DNA of 64,000 nt, from positions 129,445 through 193,444 of the forward strand of contig JAILWQ010000005.1 in the NCBI GenBank assembly GCA_025698865.1, in the 5' to 3' direction. Under the pieces are notes generated by a model. It had not been told where the DNA came from. It was given only the letters and a program-made list of their open reading frames with translations, and did not search any database. The DNA is from Erythrobacter sp. (lineage in GTDB: Bacteria > Pseudomonadota > Alphaproteobacteria > Sphingomonadales > Sphingomonadaceae). Positions 23,556 to 31,894 of the stretch are shown here, in pieces. Position numbers and translations under genes: made by a program. Every line of letters begins with the position of its first letter. The first letter of the stretch is position 1.

Positions 23556-24547
23556 ACGAGGCCGATCTCGTGGCCGGCCACGGCGGGCGGATTGACGCCA
23601 TGTCGCGTGCCTTTCCGCAAGCGCCGCTGCCCTGGCTGGACCTTTCGACCGGTATCAATCCGCTCGCCTATCCGTTTCCAGATCTGCCTCAGGATGTCTG
23701 GACCAGGCTTCCGACCGCTGCGCTGCGTCAGAGTTGCGAGGCGGCGATGGCAACGGCTTTCGCCTGCAATCCTGCAGCGTGCCGGGCAGTCGCCGGGACC
23801 GAACTTGCGATCCGGCATCTGCCCGCGCTTCTTGGATCGCGGACAGTCGCGGTGCGCGCGCCCAGCTATGCCGACCACGCGGCAAGCTGGCGGAAGGCGG
23901 GGGCGCGGGTGCTGACCATGACCGACCCGCTGACGGCGACGGGCGAGGCGGACGCGGTGGTCGTGGTCAATCCCAACAATCCCGACGGACATCCCTGGTC
24001 GGTCGGACAGCTGGATGCCGCCCGGTGCGAACTGGCGGGGCGGGGCGGCTGGCTGATCGTCGACGAAGCCTATGCGGAGCTCGATCCGGCGCGAAGCGTG
24101 GCGGGTCTGGCCGGGGCAGGGGGGCTGCTCGTCCTGCGCTCCTTCGGCAAGTTCTTCGGCCTGGCGGGGATACGGCTGGGCGCGGTGCTCGCTCCGCCGG
24201 AGTTTTTGCAGCGACTGCACGAGATGCTGGGCGAATGGGATGTTTCGGGGCCTGCTCTGGCCGCGGGGGCGCGGGCCTATGCCGACGCGGGATGGCAGGA
24301 GGATATGCGCCGCAGGCTGGCAGACGAGGCTCGCGACCTCGTGGCGGTCCTGCGCGGGGCGGGGCTGGACGACATCGGCGGCACCGACCTGTTCCGCTAT
24401 GTCCGGGTAGGCAGCGCGCCCGCGCTTTGGCGGCAACTGGCCGAGCGCGGGATCGCCGTTCGCCGCTTCGCGAAGGATGCGCATCATCTGCGGATCGGCC
24501 TGCCCGGCAGCGCCGCAGCGCTGGACCGTCTCGCCGAAGCGCTTTAA
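23552..24547 (+). CDS. cobD: Threonine-phosphate decarboxylase (aminopropanol-phosphate supply)
   Basis: A PLP enzyme of the aminotransferase I/II fold, 331 residues, that decarboxylates L-threonine phosphate to the aminopropanol phosphate linker of B12 (CobD of Salmonella; named CobC in Pseudomonas). Motifs: LSTGINP at 31-37, VNPNNPDG (139-146), VDEAYAE with D171, and PLP lysine K200 in SFGKFFGLAGIRLG. Its ATG overlaps the cbiB stop. It converges with cobU, overlapping by 4 bp. Confidence 0.92.
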   Translation: MNEADLVAGHGGRIDAMSRAFPQAPLPWLDLSTGINPLAYPFPDLPQDVWTRLPTAALRQSCEAAMATAFACNPAACRAVAGTELAIRHLPALLGSRTVAVRAPSYADHAASWRKAGARVLTMTDPLTATGEADAVVVVNPNNPDGHPWSVGQLDAARCELAGRGGWLIVDEAYAELDPARSVAGLAGAGGLLVLRSFGKFFGLAGIRLGAVLAPPEFLQRLHEMLGEWDVSGPALAAGARAYADAGWQEDMRRRLADEARDLVAVLRGAGLDDIGGTDLFRYVRVGSAPALWRQLAERGIAVRRFAKDAHHLRIGLPGSAAALDRLAEAL

Positions 24548-25050
24548 CCCTTGAGCCTTAGGGGCAGCCCCGCGACCACCAGCTCGACCGTGTCGCAGCA
24601 TTCCGCGAGGCGCTGGTTCAACCGCCCCTGCTCGTCGCGAAACCGGCGTCCGAGCGGCGTTTCGGGGACGATGCCCGTGCCGACTTCGTTGCTGACCAGC
24701 ACGATATTCGCGGGCGAGCGCGCGAGGCTGTCGATCATTTCCCCGGCAGCAGCCTCGACATCGCGCCCGGCGAGCATCGTGTTCGACAGCCAGAGCGTGC
24801 AGCAATCGACGAGCAGCGTCGCCGCGCCCGCCGCACCTATGGCATGTACCAGATCGAGCGGGGCTTCGATGGTCCGCCAAACCGCATCCCGTTCCGCGCG
24901 ATGGCGGGCGATGCGTTCTTCCATCTCGGCGTCATACGCCTGCGCCGTCGCGACGAAGACATGCGGCGCCGGCAGGGCGGAGGCGAGGCGCAACGCATGG
25001 CGGCTCTTGCCCGACCGCGCGCCGCCGAGGACGAGTTGGCGGATCGTCAT
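24544..25050 (-). CDS. cobU: Adenosylcobinamide kinase / guanylyltransferase CobU (CobP)
   Basis: This bifunctional enzyme phosphorylates adenosylcobinamide and transfers GMP to it, preparing the nucleotide loop. The 168-residue protein has the P-loop GGARSGKS (9-16), the guanylyl-accepting His in RIARHR (H50), and SNEVGTGIVPETPLGRRFRD-type motif near residues 120-140. It is the only cob gene of the locus on the minus strand and is coupled to the downstream-named DUF1289 gene by ATGA at 25047-25050, that gene lying upstream in transcription. Confidence 0.94.
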   Translation of the reverse strand: MTIRQLVLGGARSGKSRHALRLASALPAPHVFVATAQAYDAEMEERIARHRAERDAVWRTIEAPLDLVHAIGAAGAATLLVDCCTLWLSNTMLAGRDVEAAAGEMIDSLARSPANIVLVSNEVGTGIVPETPLGRRFRDEQGRLNQRLAECCDTVELVVAGLPLRLKG

Positions 25051-25232
25051 CCGGCCGGGAAGCGCGCAAGGCGCCGTGCGGCCGCCGCGTTCACGGCTTC
25101 GCGTTCGGTAAGGGAGAGAGATGACCAGCCTGCGATCTCGTCAAGCGTGCGGCCGCAACCCGTGCAGACACGGTCGCCGGCGGAAAGCTTGCAGATTTTC
25201 CGGCACGGAGATGCTGCTCTGTCGGTGGTCAC
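25047..25232 (-). CDS. DUF1289 small Cys-rich protein
   Basis: A 61-residue protein with the DUF1289 signature SPCRKICKL followed by CTGCGRTLDEIAGWSSL, giving four cysteines spaced as a likely metal site. Function is unknown for the family. I start at GTG 25232 (VTTDRAASPC); another GTG two codons upstream is equally possible, and the longer open frame is Pro/Arg-rich noise. Its stop overlaps the cobU start, so cobU depends on this transcript. No riboswitch was recognised in the 200 bp upstream. Confidence 0.75.
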   Translation of the reverse strand: MTTDRAASPCRKICKLSAGDRVCTGCGRTLDEIAGWSSLSLTEREAVNAAAARRLARFPAG

Positions 25233-25432
25233 GCTCACGGACGGTGATCTAGCCTGCCGCAAGCCAAGTGGCAAAGTCGGAAGGGGCGGCACAGTCTCGG
25301 CCGGCCCGAGCCGGGCCGCTAGAGCGCGGCACCGTGGCGCCTCCTCGCATCCATTCCGGGATGTTCCTGACGATTGCCGCGCCTCCAGCTGTCGCGGCGG
25401 CGCTTGGACTGCGATACTTGTCGGCGAGCCCG

Positions 25433-25807
25433 TCAGAGCAGGAACCACATCCCGCCGAGCAGCACGGCCGAGCCGATGCCCATCAGGGTGGCGACGAGGC
25501 GCAGATTCATCCGTCGCAGCGGCTGCACGGAATGGGTGTCAAGCCGCTGGAGCACGCTGCAGGCGTTGCGTTCGGCGAGGTAGAAGATCGCCATGCCCGA
25601 GATGATGAAACATGTAGCGATGGCCTTGGGAAGCCAGGTCGGCTCCATCTTGCCGAACAGTGCGTTGAAGCCGAGCCCGATGCCGACCGCCGCCAGCCCG
25701 GTGCGCATCCACCCGGCAAAGGTCCGTTCGTTGGCGAGAACGGTGCGATCCTCGGCCAGATCGGTGCGCTCGCTCGCCAGTTCGTTGCTTCCGCCGTCTC
25801 TTGCCAT
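25433..25807 (-). CDS. DUF202 (YidH-like) inner-membrane protein
   Basis: A 124-residue membrane protein with a charged N-terminus followed by the family signature DLAEDRTVLANERTFAGWMRTGLA, then three hydrophobic segments (about 45-65, 68-88, 100-122). DUF202/YidH proteins are of unknown function. The ATG is at MARDGGSN; the longer frame is not supported. It diverges from the YqcI-family gene across 143 bp. Confidence 0.88.
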   Translation of the reverse strand: MARDGGSNELASERTDLAEDRTVLANERTFAGWMRTGLAAVGIGLGFNALFGKMEPTWLPKAIATCFIISGMAIFYLAERNACSVLQRLDTHSVQPLRRMNLRLVATLMGIGSAVLLGGMWFLL

Positions 25808-25950
25808 GGAGCCGGTCTGGCACACGGAGGCGCGATCGCTGCACAATATACGTTGTACGGGTCGCGGTTGTCGCAGTCCGCCGGGCGAGGAATATGCCTG
25901 ATCTTTGTTGTCTGCCGGAAACGATAAGGCGCCTGCGCCGCTGTGTCGCC

Positions 25951-26655
25951 ATGACAATGACAATGATGGAGAGGACGGGACCGGCAGGGATCGACCGCGA
26001 GCGGCTGGCGCAGTCGCTCCTGTCGCATATCCGGGAGCGCGAATTTCCCTGCGTCGGCGCCAAGTCCGCCCTCGCGACCGAGCGCCTCGAGATACTCACC
26101 GCCTGGGACCTGACAAGCGCCTGGAACGACGTGGCGATTCACGAAAGGCTGCTGGAATGGAGCGAAAGCTACGCCGCCGATCCTACCGGCCTGCGCAGCC
26201 TCGCCGTCGTGTTTTCCGGGCCGACCGATCTTTCGGAGCAGGCTTTCGAGGCCGCGATGTGGGACCGGCTCCAGTCCCTTGCGAACAAGGACCAGTGGCG
26301 CGGCCAGCCCTATTGCGAGAATGTCAGCAGCGATCCGGGCGATCCGCATTTCTCGCTCAGTTTCGGCAGGCAGGGCTATTTCGTGGTGGGCCTTCATCCC
26401 AACGCCTCGCGCCGGGCGCGGCGCACCGAATATCCCACGCTGGTATTCAACCTCCACGAACAGTTCGAACAGCTGCGCGCCAGCCAGCGCTACGAGCGGA
26501 TGCGCGAGGCCATCCTCCGGCGCGATGTGGCACTCGACGGCTCGGTCAATCCGATGCTTGCTCGCCACGGCGATGTAAGCGAAGCCCGGCAATATAGCGG
26601 CCGGGCAGTCGAAACCGGCTGGCAATGCCCCTTCAGCGATCCGAGGACGCCATGA
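25951..26655 (+). CDS. YqcI/YcgG family protein (GntA-like)
   Basis: A protein of about 234 residues with the YqcI/YcgG signatures FPCVGAKSAL near residue 33, YCENVSSDPGDPHFSLSF in the middle, FVVGLHPNASR and PTLVFNLHEQF. One characterised relative, GntA, is a haem-dependent N-hydroxylase acting on a guanidino group in guanitoxin synthesis; most members have no known role. The start is uncertain, because ATG ACA ATG ACA ATG ATG gives four in-frame choices at 25951-25968 without a strong RBS. It is coupled to the DUF1989 gene by ATGA. Confidence 0.8.
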   Translation: MTMTMMERTGPAGIDRERLAQSLLSHIREREFPCVGAKSALATERLEILTAWDLTSAWNDVAIHERLLEWSESYAADPTGLRSLAVVFSGPTDLSEQAFEAAMWDRLQSLANKDQWRGQPYCENVSSDPGDPHFSLSFGRQGYFVVGLHPNASRRARRTEYPTLVFNLHEQFEQLRASQRYERMREAILRRDVALDGSVNPMLARHGDVSEARQYSGRAVETGWQCPFSDPRTP

Positions 26656-27266
26656 CCCGCGAGGACACCAGGACCCACCGCATTGCACCGCGCAGCGGCG
26701 TCGCCGTCGAACTGGGGAAGGGCGATTTCCTTACCGTCCTCGATCCCGAGGGGATGCAGGTGAGCGATCTGGTTGCCGTGTCGCGGGGCGATCCGCGCGA
26801 GATCCTCTCGAACGGGCGGACCTTCGATTACGAGGAGACGACGCGGCTGACCTCGGGATCGACCCTGTGGTCGAACCGCTCGCGACCGATGCTGACGATT
26901 GTCGAGGACACGGTCGGTACGCATGATTTCCTGCTGACCCCCTGTTCGAAGGCGACCTTCGAGCATTTCTATCCCGACCAGCCCGTCCATCGCGGCTGTT
27001 TCGGCAATCTGGCGGAAGCGCTCGCACCCTACGGCATCGAGCCCGATGCGATCCCGACCGCGTTCAATGTGTTTATGAACGTGCCGCTTAAGCCCGACGG
27101 GTCGCTGTCGGTCGAACCGCCCGTGAGCAAACCCGGCGATCACATCCGCTTGCGCGCGGAAATGGACCTCGTCGTGGGGCTGACGGCATGTTCGGCCTAC
27201 GCCTCCAATGGCGGCTCGTTCAAGCCGATCGACTATCGCGTCGAACCGGGGGATGCGGGCGCCTGA
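26652..27266 (+). CDS. DUF1989 (urea-carboxylase-associated) family protein
   Basis: This 204-residue protein has the DUF1989 pattern: early VLDPEGMQVSDLVA, central LTPCSKATFEHFYP, late FNVFMNVPLKPDG and GLTACSAYASNGGSFKPI, with Cys/His positions that form a zinc site in relatives. UAAP1/UAAP2 proteins of this family form carboxyguanidine deiminase next to guanidine carboxylase; no carboxylase is in the window. It is co-translated with the YqcI/GntA-like gene and followed by a small membrane protein through a TGATG overlap. Confidence 0.85.
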   Translation: MTREDTRTHRIAPRSGVAVELGKGDFLTVLDPEGMQVSDLVAVSRGDPREILSNGRTFDYEETTRLTSGSTLWSNRSRPMLTIVEDTVGTHDFLLTPCSKATFEHFYPDQPVHRGCFGNLAEALAPYGIEPDAIPTAFNVFMNVPLKPDGSLSVEPPVSKPGDHIRLRAEMDLVVGLTACSAYASNGGSFKPIDYRVEPGDAGA

Positions 27267-27544
27267 TGCTGGACTTTCTTCAGTGGTACGGGGCGATCGC
27301 TGCGGTGGTGGCGGCGCTGGTGGTCGCGTCCAACATCAGCACGCGGATATCGGGCTGGGCCTTCGTCCTATTCGTCAGCTCGTCGGCGAGCCTCATTGCA
27401 TGGGGCTTCCTGAGCGAGGACGCGCAGGGCATCGGGTGGCAGAACATCTGCCTTCTCGGCATCAATCTGTGGGGCGTCTATCGCTACCTCATCCGGGGCG
27501 ATGATGTCGCACCGGATGCGGACCGGTCCGAGCCCGCGCGATGA
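27266..27544 (+). CDS. Small membrane protein
   Basis: A 92-residue protein with three predicted hydrophobic segments (about 7-24, 31-49, 58-76) and a short charged tail. The last helix carries NICLLGINLWGVYRYL, a pattern recurring in small alphaproteobacterial membrane proteins of unknown role. The ATG overlaps the DUF1989 stop (TGATG), so it is in the same operon. Confidence 0.75.
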   Translation: MLDFLQWYGAIAAVVAALVVASNISTRISGWAFVLFVSSSASLIAWGFLSEDAQGIGWQNICLLGINLWGVYRYLIRGDDVAPDADRSEPAR

Positions 27545-27565
27545 CTTTTCAAGGGACCTGAGGCC

Positions 27566-27796
27566 ATGTTCACGCAGCTGCACACCCCGCTTCCGGTTCA
27601 TGTCATCGGCAAGGGGCCGGGAATGGCCTTTGCGGTGATCGATTACGGGATCGAGCATCATCTCCTCTGGGTCACCGCGCTCGACGAGGGAGGCGAGATC
27701 TGGTGCGCGCCCAATCCGAAAGTGAGGATCGCCGAGAACTGGACATGGGGCCGCACGCGGGCGCCGCAGGATCTTGCGGCGGAGCCGGACCAATGA
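27566..27796 (+). CDS. Small conserved hypothetical protein
   Basis: A 76-residue soluble protein without a recognised domain. It starts MFTQLHTPLPVHVIGKGPG and has a central YGIEHHLLWVTALDEGGEIWCAPN-like stretch (compact beta) and Trp-rich end. The stop overlaps the following glycosyltransferase start as ATGA, and 21 bp separate it from the membrane protein, so it is part of the same transcript. Confidence 0.7.
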   Translation: MFTQLHTPLPVHVIGKGPGMAFAVIDYGIEHHLLWVTALDEGGEIWCAPNPKVRIAENWTWGRTRAPQDLAAEPDQ

Positions 27797-28896
27797 GCGC
27801 GCGTCCGCTGGTTTTCTTCGCGCACCATCAGGGGCGTGGCCATGCCAACCGAATCATGGCTATCGCCGCGCACCTGCCCGCCGAACGCCCCCTCCATGTG
27901 ATGACGGCGCGGCCCGGACAGTTCGATGCAATGCCACGCGAATTTACCGTGACCGAGCTGCCCGACATGATCGGCACCGCTTCGCGCAGCGCGGCCCTGC
28001 ACGATCAGCCGACCCCTTCGGTGATGCATTGTGTGCCGCTCGGCGTGGAGGAGACCCGCCAGCACATGGGAGCGATCGCGGCGACACTGCGCGCGCTCGA
28101 TCCGGCGCTGTTCGTGATCGACGTATCGGCGGAAATCGCGCTGCTCGCCCGGATCATGAGCGTTCCGGCCGTCACCATCCGGATGCATGGCGACCGGTCG
28201 GATATCGGCCATCTCGCCGGTTACGAGGCGGGGGTGGGGATGCTCGCGCCCTTCGATGAGCAGATCGAGCAGGCGGACTATCCGGCATGGGCGCGGGACC
28301 GCACCTTCTACACCGGCGGGCTGTGCACGACGAAGGATCCGGTGCGGCCACGCGACGAGGCGCGCAAGGCGCTCGGCCTGCCGCTCGACAAGCCGGTCAC
28401 GCTCGTCATCGCGGGCGGCGGGGGTTCGGGTACGCCCTATGCCCCGCTGACCGTCGCCGCGCGGGCCGAGCCTGATGCGCTGTGGCTGGTTGCCGGGCCG
28501 GTCCACCGCGAGGGGCACGAGACCGATTTCGGTAATTTGCGCGAACTCGGCTGGATCGACAATCTCACCGACTATCTGTGCGCGGCCGACCGGGTGGTGG
28601 CTTCGGCGGGCGACAACACGGTGCACGAGATCGCCCGCGCCGCGAAACCGTTCCTGTGCATTCCGGAATGGCGCTATTTCGACGAGCAGCAGGCCAAGGC
28701 CGCCGAGCTCGCCCGGATGGGGGCGGCGGTGCATCTGCCGACCTGGCCGGCCTCGATCCCGGAATGGCAGAAAGCGCTCGCGCGGACTGATGCTCTCGAC
28801 ACCTCGATCCTCGCCGCATTGCACGATCCCGACGCGGCGCGCCGCGCGGCCGATTGGTTGGAGAACGAAACGACCCGGCTCTGGCAGGCTAGCTGA
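27793..28896 (+). CDS. GT-B glycosyltransferase, MurG/GT28-like
   Basis: A 367-residue protein of the GT-B fold, with the GT28-type opening FFAHHQGRGHANRI (9-22) and a C-terminal nucleotide-sugar half containing VIAGGGGSG, LGWIDNLTDYLCAADRVVASAGDNTVHEIARAAKPFLCIPEW-type sequence near 245-290. The acceptor is unknown. It overlaps the small gene upstream (ATGA) and meets the convergent GT2 gene by 8 bp. It may act with the other three glycosyltransferases of the cluster. Confidence 0.85.
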   Translation: MSARPLVFFAHHQGRGHANRIMAIAAHLPAERPLHVMTARPGQFDAMPREFTVTELPDMIGTASRSAALHDQPTPSVMHCVPLGVEETRQHMGAIAATLRALDPALFVIDVSAEIALLARIMSVPAVTIRMHGDRSDIGHLAGYEAGVGMLAPFDEQIEQADYPAWARDRTFYTGGLCTTKDPVRPRDEARKALGLPLDKPVTLVIAGGGGSGTPYAPLTVAARAEPDALWLVAGPVHREGHETDFGNLRELGWIDNLTDYLCAADRVVASAGDNTVHEIARAAKPFLCIPEWRYFDEQQAKAAELARMGAAVHLPTWPASIPEWQKALARTDALDTSILAALHDPDAARRAADWLENETTRLWQAS

Positions 28897-29776
28897 AGCG
28901 GACTTCCGGCCCCTGCCGGGTGTCGGCGATTTCCCCGGGCGTCGGTGTGCGCAGTACCTCGATACCGTCATCGTTCCGCGCGATCAGGCCCCGCCGCGTG
29001 AAATCGTCGAGCCAGTAATCCATGCACCATTCGCCCCAGCGCTGGCGGAACAGGCGCGCGTTGCGCACGATGCTCTCGAAATGCTGAAGGGGTGGTTTAT
29101 GAACCGTGTGGTGCTGATGGTAGCAGATCGTCCCGCCGAGCCAGAACAGCTTAGCCCCGGCGCGATCGAGCCGGCGTCCGAAATCGGTCTCCTCTGCGCC
29201 ATAGCCGACGTAATCCTCATCCATTCCGCCCGTTTTCCGCCAGTTTTCCGCTGAAAGGGCGAAAGCAAGGCCCCACAATTCCCCGAAATCGGCGATGGGG
29301 CGCACGGCACATCCTGACAGATCCGGCTTTGCGGGATGCCGTTCGCCATGTGTGTTCAGCGCATCGAAATCGGGTTCATCCCTGTCTGGCGCCAGCCAAC
29401 CTTCGGCATGGGCAGGCAGATACCGGACCTCGGGAAGATAGACGCCGCCCGGCTCCTCGGCGATCGCCTCGTCCGCGCGCTGGACGAAGTGGGGATCGGG
29501 AATGCAGTCGACGTCGAGAAAGGCGAATATCTCGCCGCTCGCTGCCGCGGCCGCAAGATTGCGGGCGCGGGCGAGGGGAAGCGCGTCACCCTCGACCCGG
29601 ATGCTGCGAACGAGGAAGGGGGCATCGTCCGGCACGCGCGGCGCCTCGTCCTGCATGTAGGCGACCACCAGCTCGTCGGGCGGTCTGGTCTGGGTGCGCA
29701 AGCCGGCGATCAGATGGTCCAGATGGCCCTGCCGCCCGCGCACCAGCGTGAGCACCGAAATGGAACGATAGCTCAC
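28889..29776 (-). CDS. GT2 family glycosyltransferase
   Basis: A 295-residue GT-A enzyme. The N-terminal SISVLTLVRGRQGHLDHLI and DELVVAY lead to the metal-binding LDVDC (residues about 92-96), and the galactosyltransferase-like second half has GGMDEDYVGYGAEETDFGRRL with the catalytic acidic pair. No membrane segment is present, so it is cytoplasmic. Its start overlaps the stop of the sucrose-phosphate synthase gene, so the two are co-transcribed leftwards. Confidence 0.88.
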   Translation of the reverse strand: MSYRSISVLTLVRGRQGHLDHLIAGLRTQTRPPDELVVAYMQDEAPRVPDDAPFLVRSIRVEGDALPLARARNLAAAAASGEIFAFLDVDCIPDPHFVQRADEAIAEEPGGVYLPEVRYLPAHAEGWLAPDRDEPDFDALNTHGERHPAKPDLSGCAVRPIADFGELWGLAFALSAENWRKTGGMDEDYVGYGAEETDFGRRLDRAGAKLFWLGGTICYHQHHTVHKPPLQHFESIVRNARLFRQRWGEWCMDYWLDDFTRRGLIARNDDGIEVLRTPTPGEIADTRQGPEVRFS

Positions 29777-31815
29777 CAGTTTTCCGCCTCGCGATAATGG
29801 CGGACGCCTTCGAGGATGCCTCGCGCATGGCTGCCCTTTGCTATGAAAGCGTGGGACAGGGCCGGATCGTCGCCGAGCCCGTCGCTCCAGTTGGCGACGA
29901 CGATAGGGCGGGGGCAGGCGCGCAGCATGGCCCGGTCGTTGCCGCTGTCCCCGGCAACGACGACCCGTGCTTGTGTCAGACCCAGCGTCTCCGCCACATG
30001 GAGCACGGCCGCGTGCTTGGTGATGCCGCTGGCAAGGATGTCGAGATAGCGCGCGTGGCTGGCGACGACCTCCACGTCGAGGCCAGCGTCCCGGATGGCG
30101 CGCTCGATGATCTCGGGATCGTGATCGTCGAGGAAGAAACTTGCTTTGCCGACCCGCTGTTCGAGCAGGGCCTGCGGGCGAAGACCGAACCGCTCGGCGA
30201 ATTGCTGCACCCCGTCGCCGTCCCAGCCCGACGCGACCCGATCCTTCCAGCCCCGATCCTCGACGAACCGCCGCCGCGACCGGTCGTACCAGTGCACTTG
30301 GGTCCCGACGCTGCTGATGATGACATCGGGACTGGGAACGCCTTCTGCCGCCAGAATCGCCTGGGCGCTGTGGAAGCTGCGCCCGGTGGCGATGCCGAGC
30401 GCCATCGTGTCGGCGTTCTCCCCCTGCCAGCCGAGAAATTCCTTGAGCGCCTCGCGATCGCCGAGCAGCGTGTTGTCGATGTCGCAGACCAGCAGGCGTT
30501 CGTGATGCCTTGCCTTGTCGACCGGACCGGTGATCTCGCGAATAAGGCGGTGGTAGATCTCGCGATGCGCGGCCCAGTCGTAGGCGGCCACCGCTTCACC
30601 GCCCGCCGAGGCGAATCTGATCCATTTCTTCCGGTCGCCGATGATCGCGCGGCAGGCACTTGCGATCTCACCAATGTCCCTGGGGCAAACGAGCAATCCG
30701 TTTCCGCACCGTTCGATGATGTCGTTCGGCCCTCCGCTGTCGGTCGCCACCACCGGCAGACGCGCGGCCGCGGCCTCGAGCAGGGTCAGTCCGAACGGTT
30801 CGTTCAGCGCCGGATTGACCAACACCCCGCCACTCTCGCGGGCGAGCGCGTAATAGGCCGGAATGTCCTGCGGATCATGGGATTTCGGGTAGGCAACCTT
30901 GCCGTAGAGGTCGTACGTGTCGACGGCGGCGATCAGTTCCTCGCATACTTCGCGGCATTCGGGTTCGAGATCGGCCATGCGTGTGCGGCACCCCGCCACG
31001 ATGACGAGGTTCGCCTGTTCGCACAGCTGCGGATCGCCGGCATAGGCCTCGACCAGCGCGATCAGGTTCTTCTTGCGAACGGGCCGAGCGATGGCGAGGA
31101 TCATCGGCTTTTCCGGTTTGCGCAGGAAACGGACCACGTCCTGGCGCACCTTGTCCGTTGGTTTCGCGTTCTCGAAACGAGTCAGCTCGCAGCCGGGCGG
31201 GATGACCCGGATCCGACCGCTGTCGATCGACCGGTAATGCGCGTATTGCGCCTCCGCCTCGTCGCGCGAACTGGCGATCACTGCGTCGGCGGTTTCGAGC
31301 GCTTGTTCCTCGATGGCGATCCGGCGGTCGAGGTTACGGTCCTCGGTATCGCTCGCCTGCCGCTTCACCGCACCCAGCGAATGGCCGACGAATATGTAGG
31401 GAATGCCGAATTCGTCCTTGGCGCGGCGCGCGAGGAGCCCTGCATCGGCATAATGCGCGTGAATCAGGTCGGGCAGCACGTCGAGTTCGCCAAGGTAGTC
31501 GAGAAAGGCGGCTATCAGCTGCTCGTGGCGAAGATGAAGGTCCTCCTTGCCGAGATAGCGCGGCTCGCAATCATCGAGGCGCACGGTCCGGATGCGACCC
31601 TCTCGCTGAGTGGCGCCGGGCGCATACTGGGTGCCGAGTTCGGGGTCGACGAACCCGCGGGTCACCAGGTCGATCCGTTCGATCTGCGGATCGGCGGCGC
31701 TCGCCGCGGCGAGTTCCAGCAGATACTTGATGTGCCCCCCGGTGTCGGCGGTGATCCCGTAAGCGACATCCTTCAAGGCGAGGCAGCCTTGCAGCGCGAC
31801 GTGACATACGAACAT
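29773..31815 (-). CDS. Sucrose-phosphate synthase with C-terminal phosphatase domain
   Basis: A 680-residue GT4-type glycosyltransferase fused to a HAD phosphatase. The N-terminal domain has DTGGHIKYLLEL, HAHYADAG, FVGHSLGAVKRQ and the donor motif NEPFGLTLLEAAA (E-x7-E). The HAD part begins near residue 445 with VCDIDNTLLGD (nucleophile Asp) and ends with VVAGDSGNDRAML. The family forms sucrose-6-phosphate from UDP-glucose and fructose-6-phosphate and then dephosphorylates it, giving an osmoprotectant. It diverges from a GT4 gene over 79 bp and is followed by GT2. Substrate could differ from sucrose. Confidence 0.88.
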   Translation of the reverse strand: MFVCHVALQGCLALKDVAYGITADTGGHIKYLLELAAASAADPQIERIDLVTRGFVDPELGTQYAPGATQREGRIRTVRLDDCEPRYLGKEDLHLRHEQLIAAFLDYLGELDVLPDLIHAHYADAGLLARRAKDEFGIPYIFVGHSLGAVKRQASDTEDRNLDRRIAIEEQALETADAVIASSRDEAEAQYAHYRSIDSGRIRVIPPGCELTRFENAKPTDKVRQDVVRFLRKPEKPMILAIARPVRKKNLIALVEAYAGDPQLCEQANLVIVAGCRTRMADLEPECREVCEELIAAVDTYDLYGKVAYPKSHDPQDIPAYYALARESGGVLVNPALNEPFGLTLLEAAAARLPVVATDSGGPNDIIERCGNGLLVCPRDIGEIASACRAIIGDRKKWIRFASAGGEAVAAYDWAAHREIYHRLIREITGPVDKARHHERLLVCDIDNTLLGDREALKEFLGWQGENADTMALGIATGRSFHSAQAILAAEGVPSPDVIISSVGTQVHWYDRSRRRFVEDRGWKDRVASGWDGDGVQQFAERFGLRPQALLEQRVGKASFFLDDHDPEIIERAIRDAGLDVEVVASHARYLDILASGITKHAAVLHVAETLGLTQARVVVAGDSGNDRAMLRACPRPIVVANWSDGLGDDPALSHAFIAKGSHARGILEGVRHYREAENW

Positions 31816-31894
31816 GAACGATCACCTTTCCAACGGGAATGAATCCGCTAAGAGTTCTAAGTTCCTGATTTAACGGGTGATATATGTTAGCTCG

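Noticed and set aside
25233..25432. Second cobalamin riboswitch ahead of the DUF1289-cobU pair
   Set aside because: The B12 box and the CCCGCAACTGT-type core could not be found on the minus strand.
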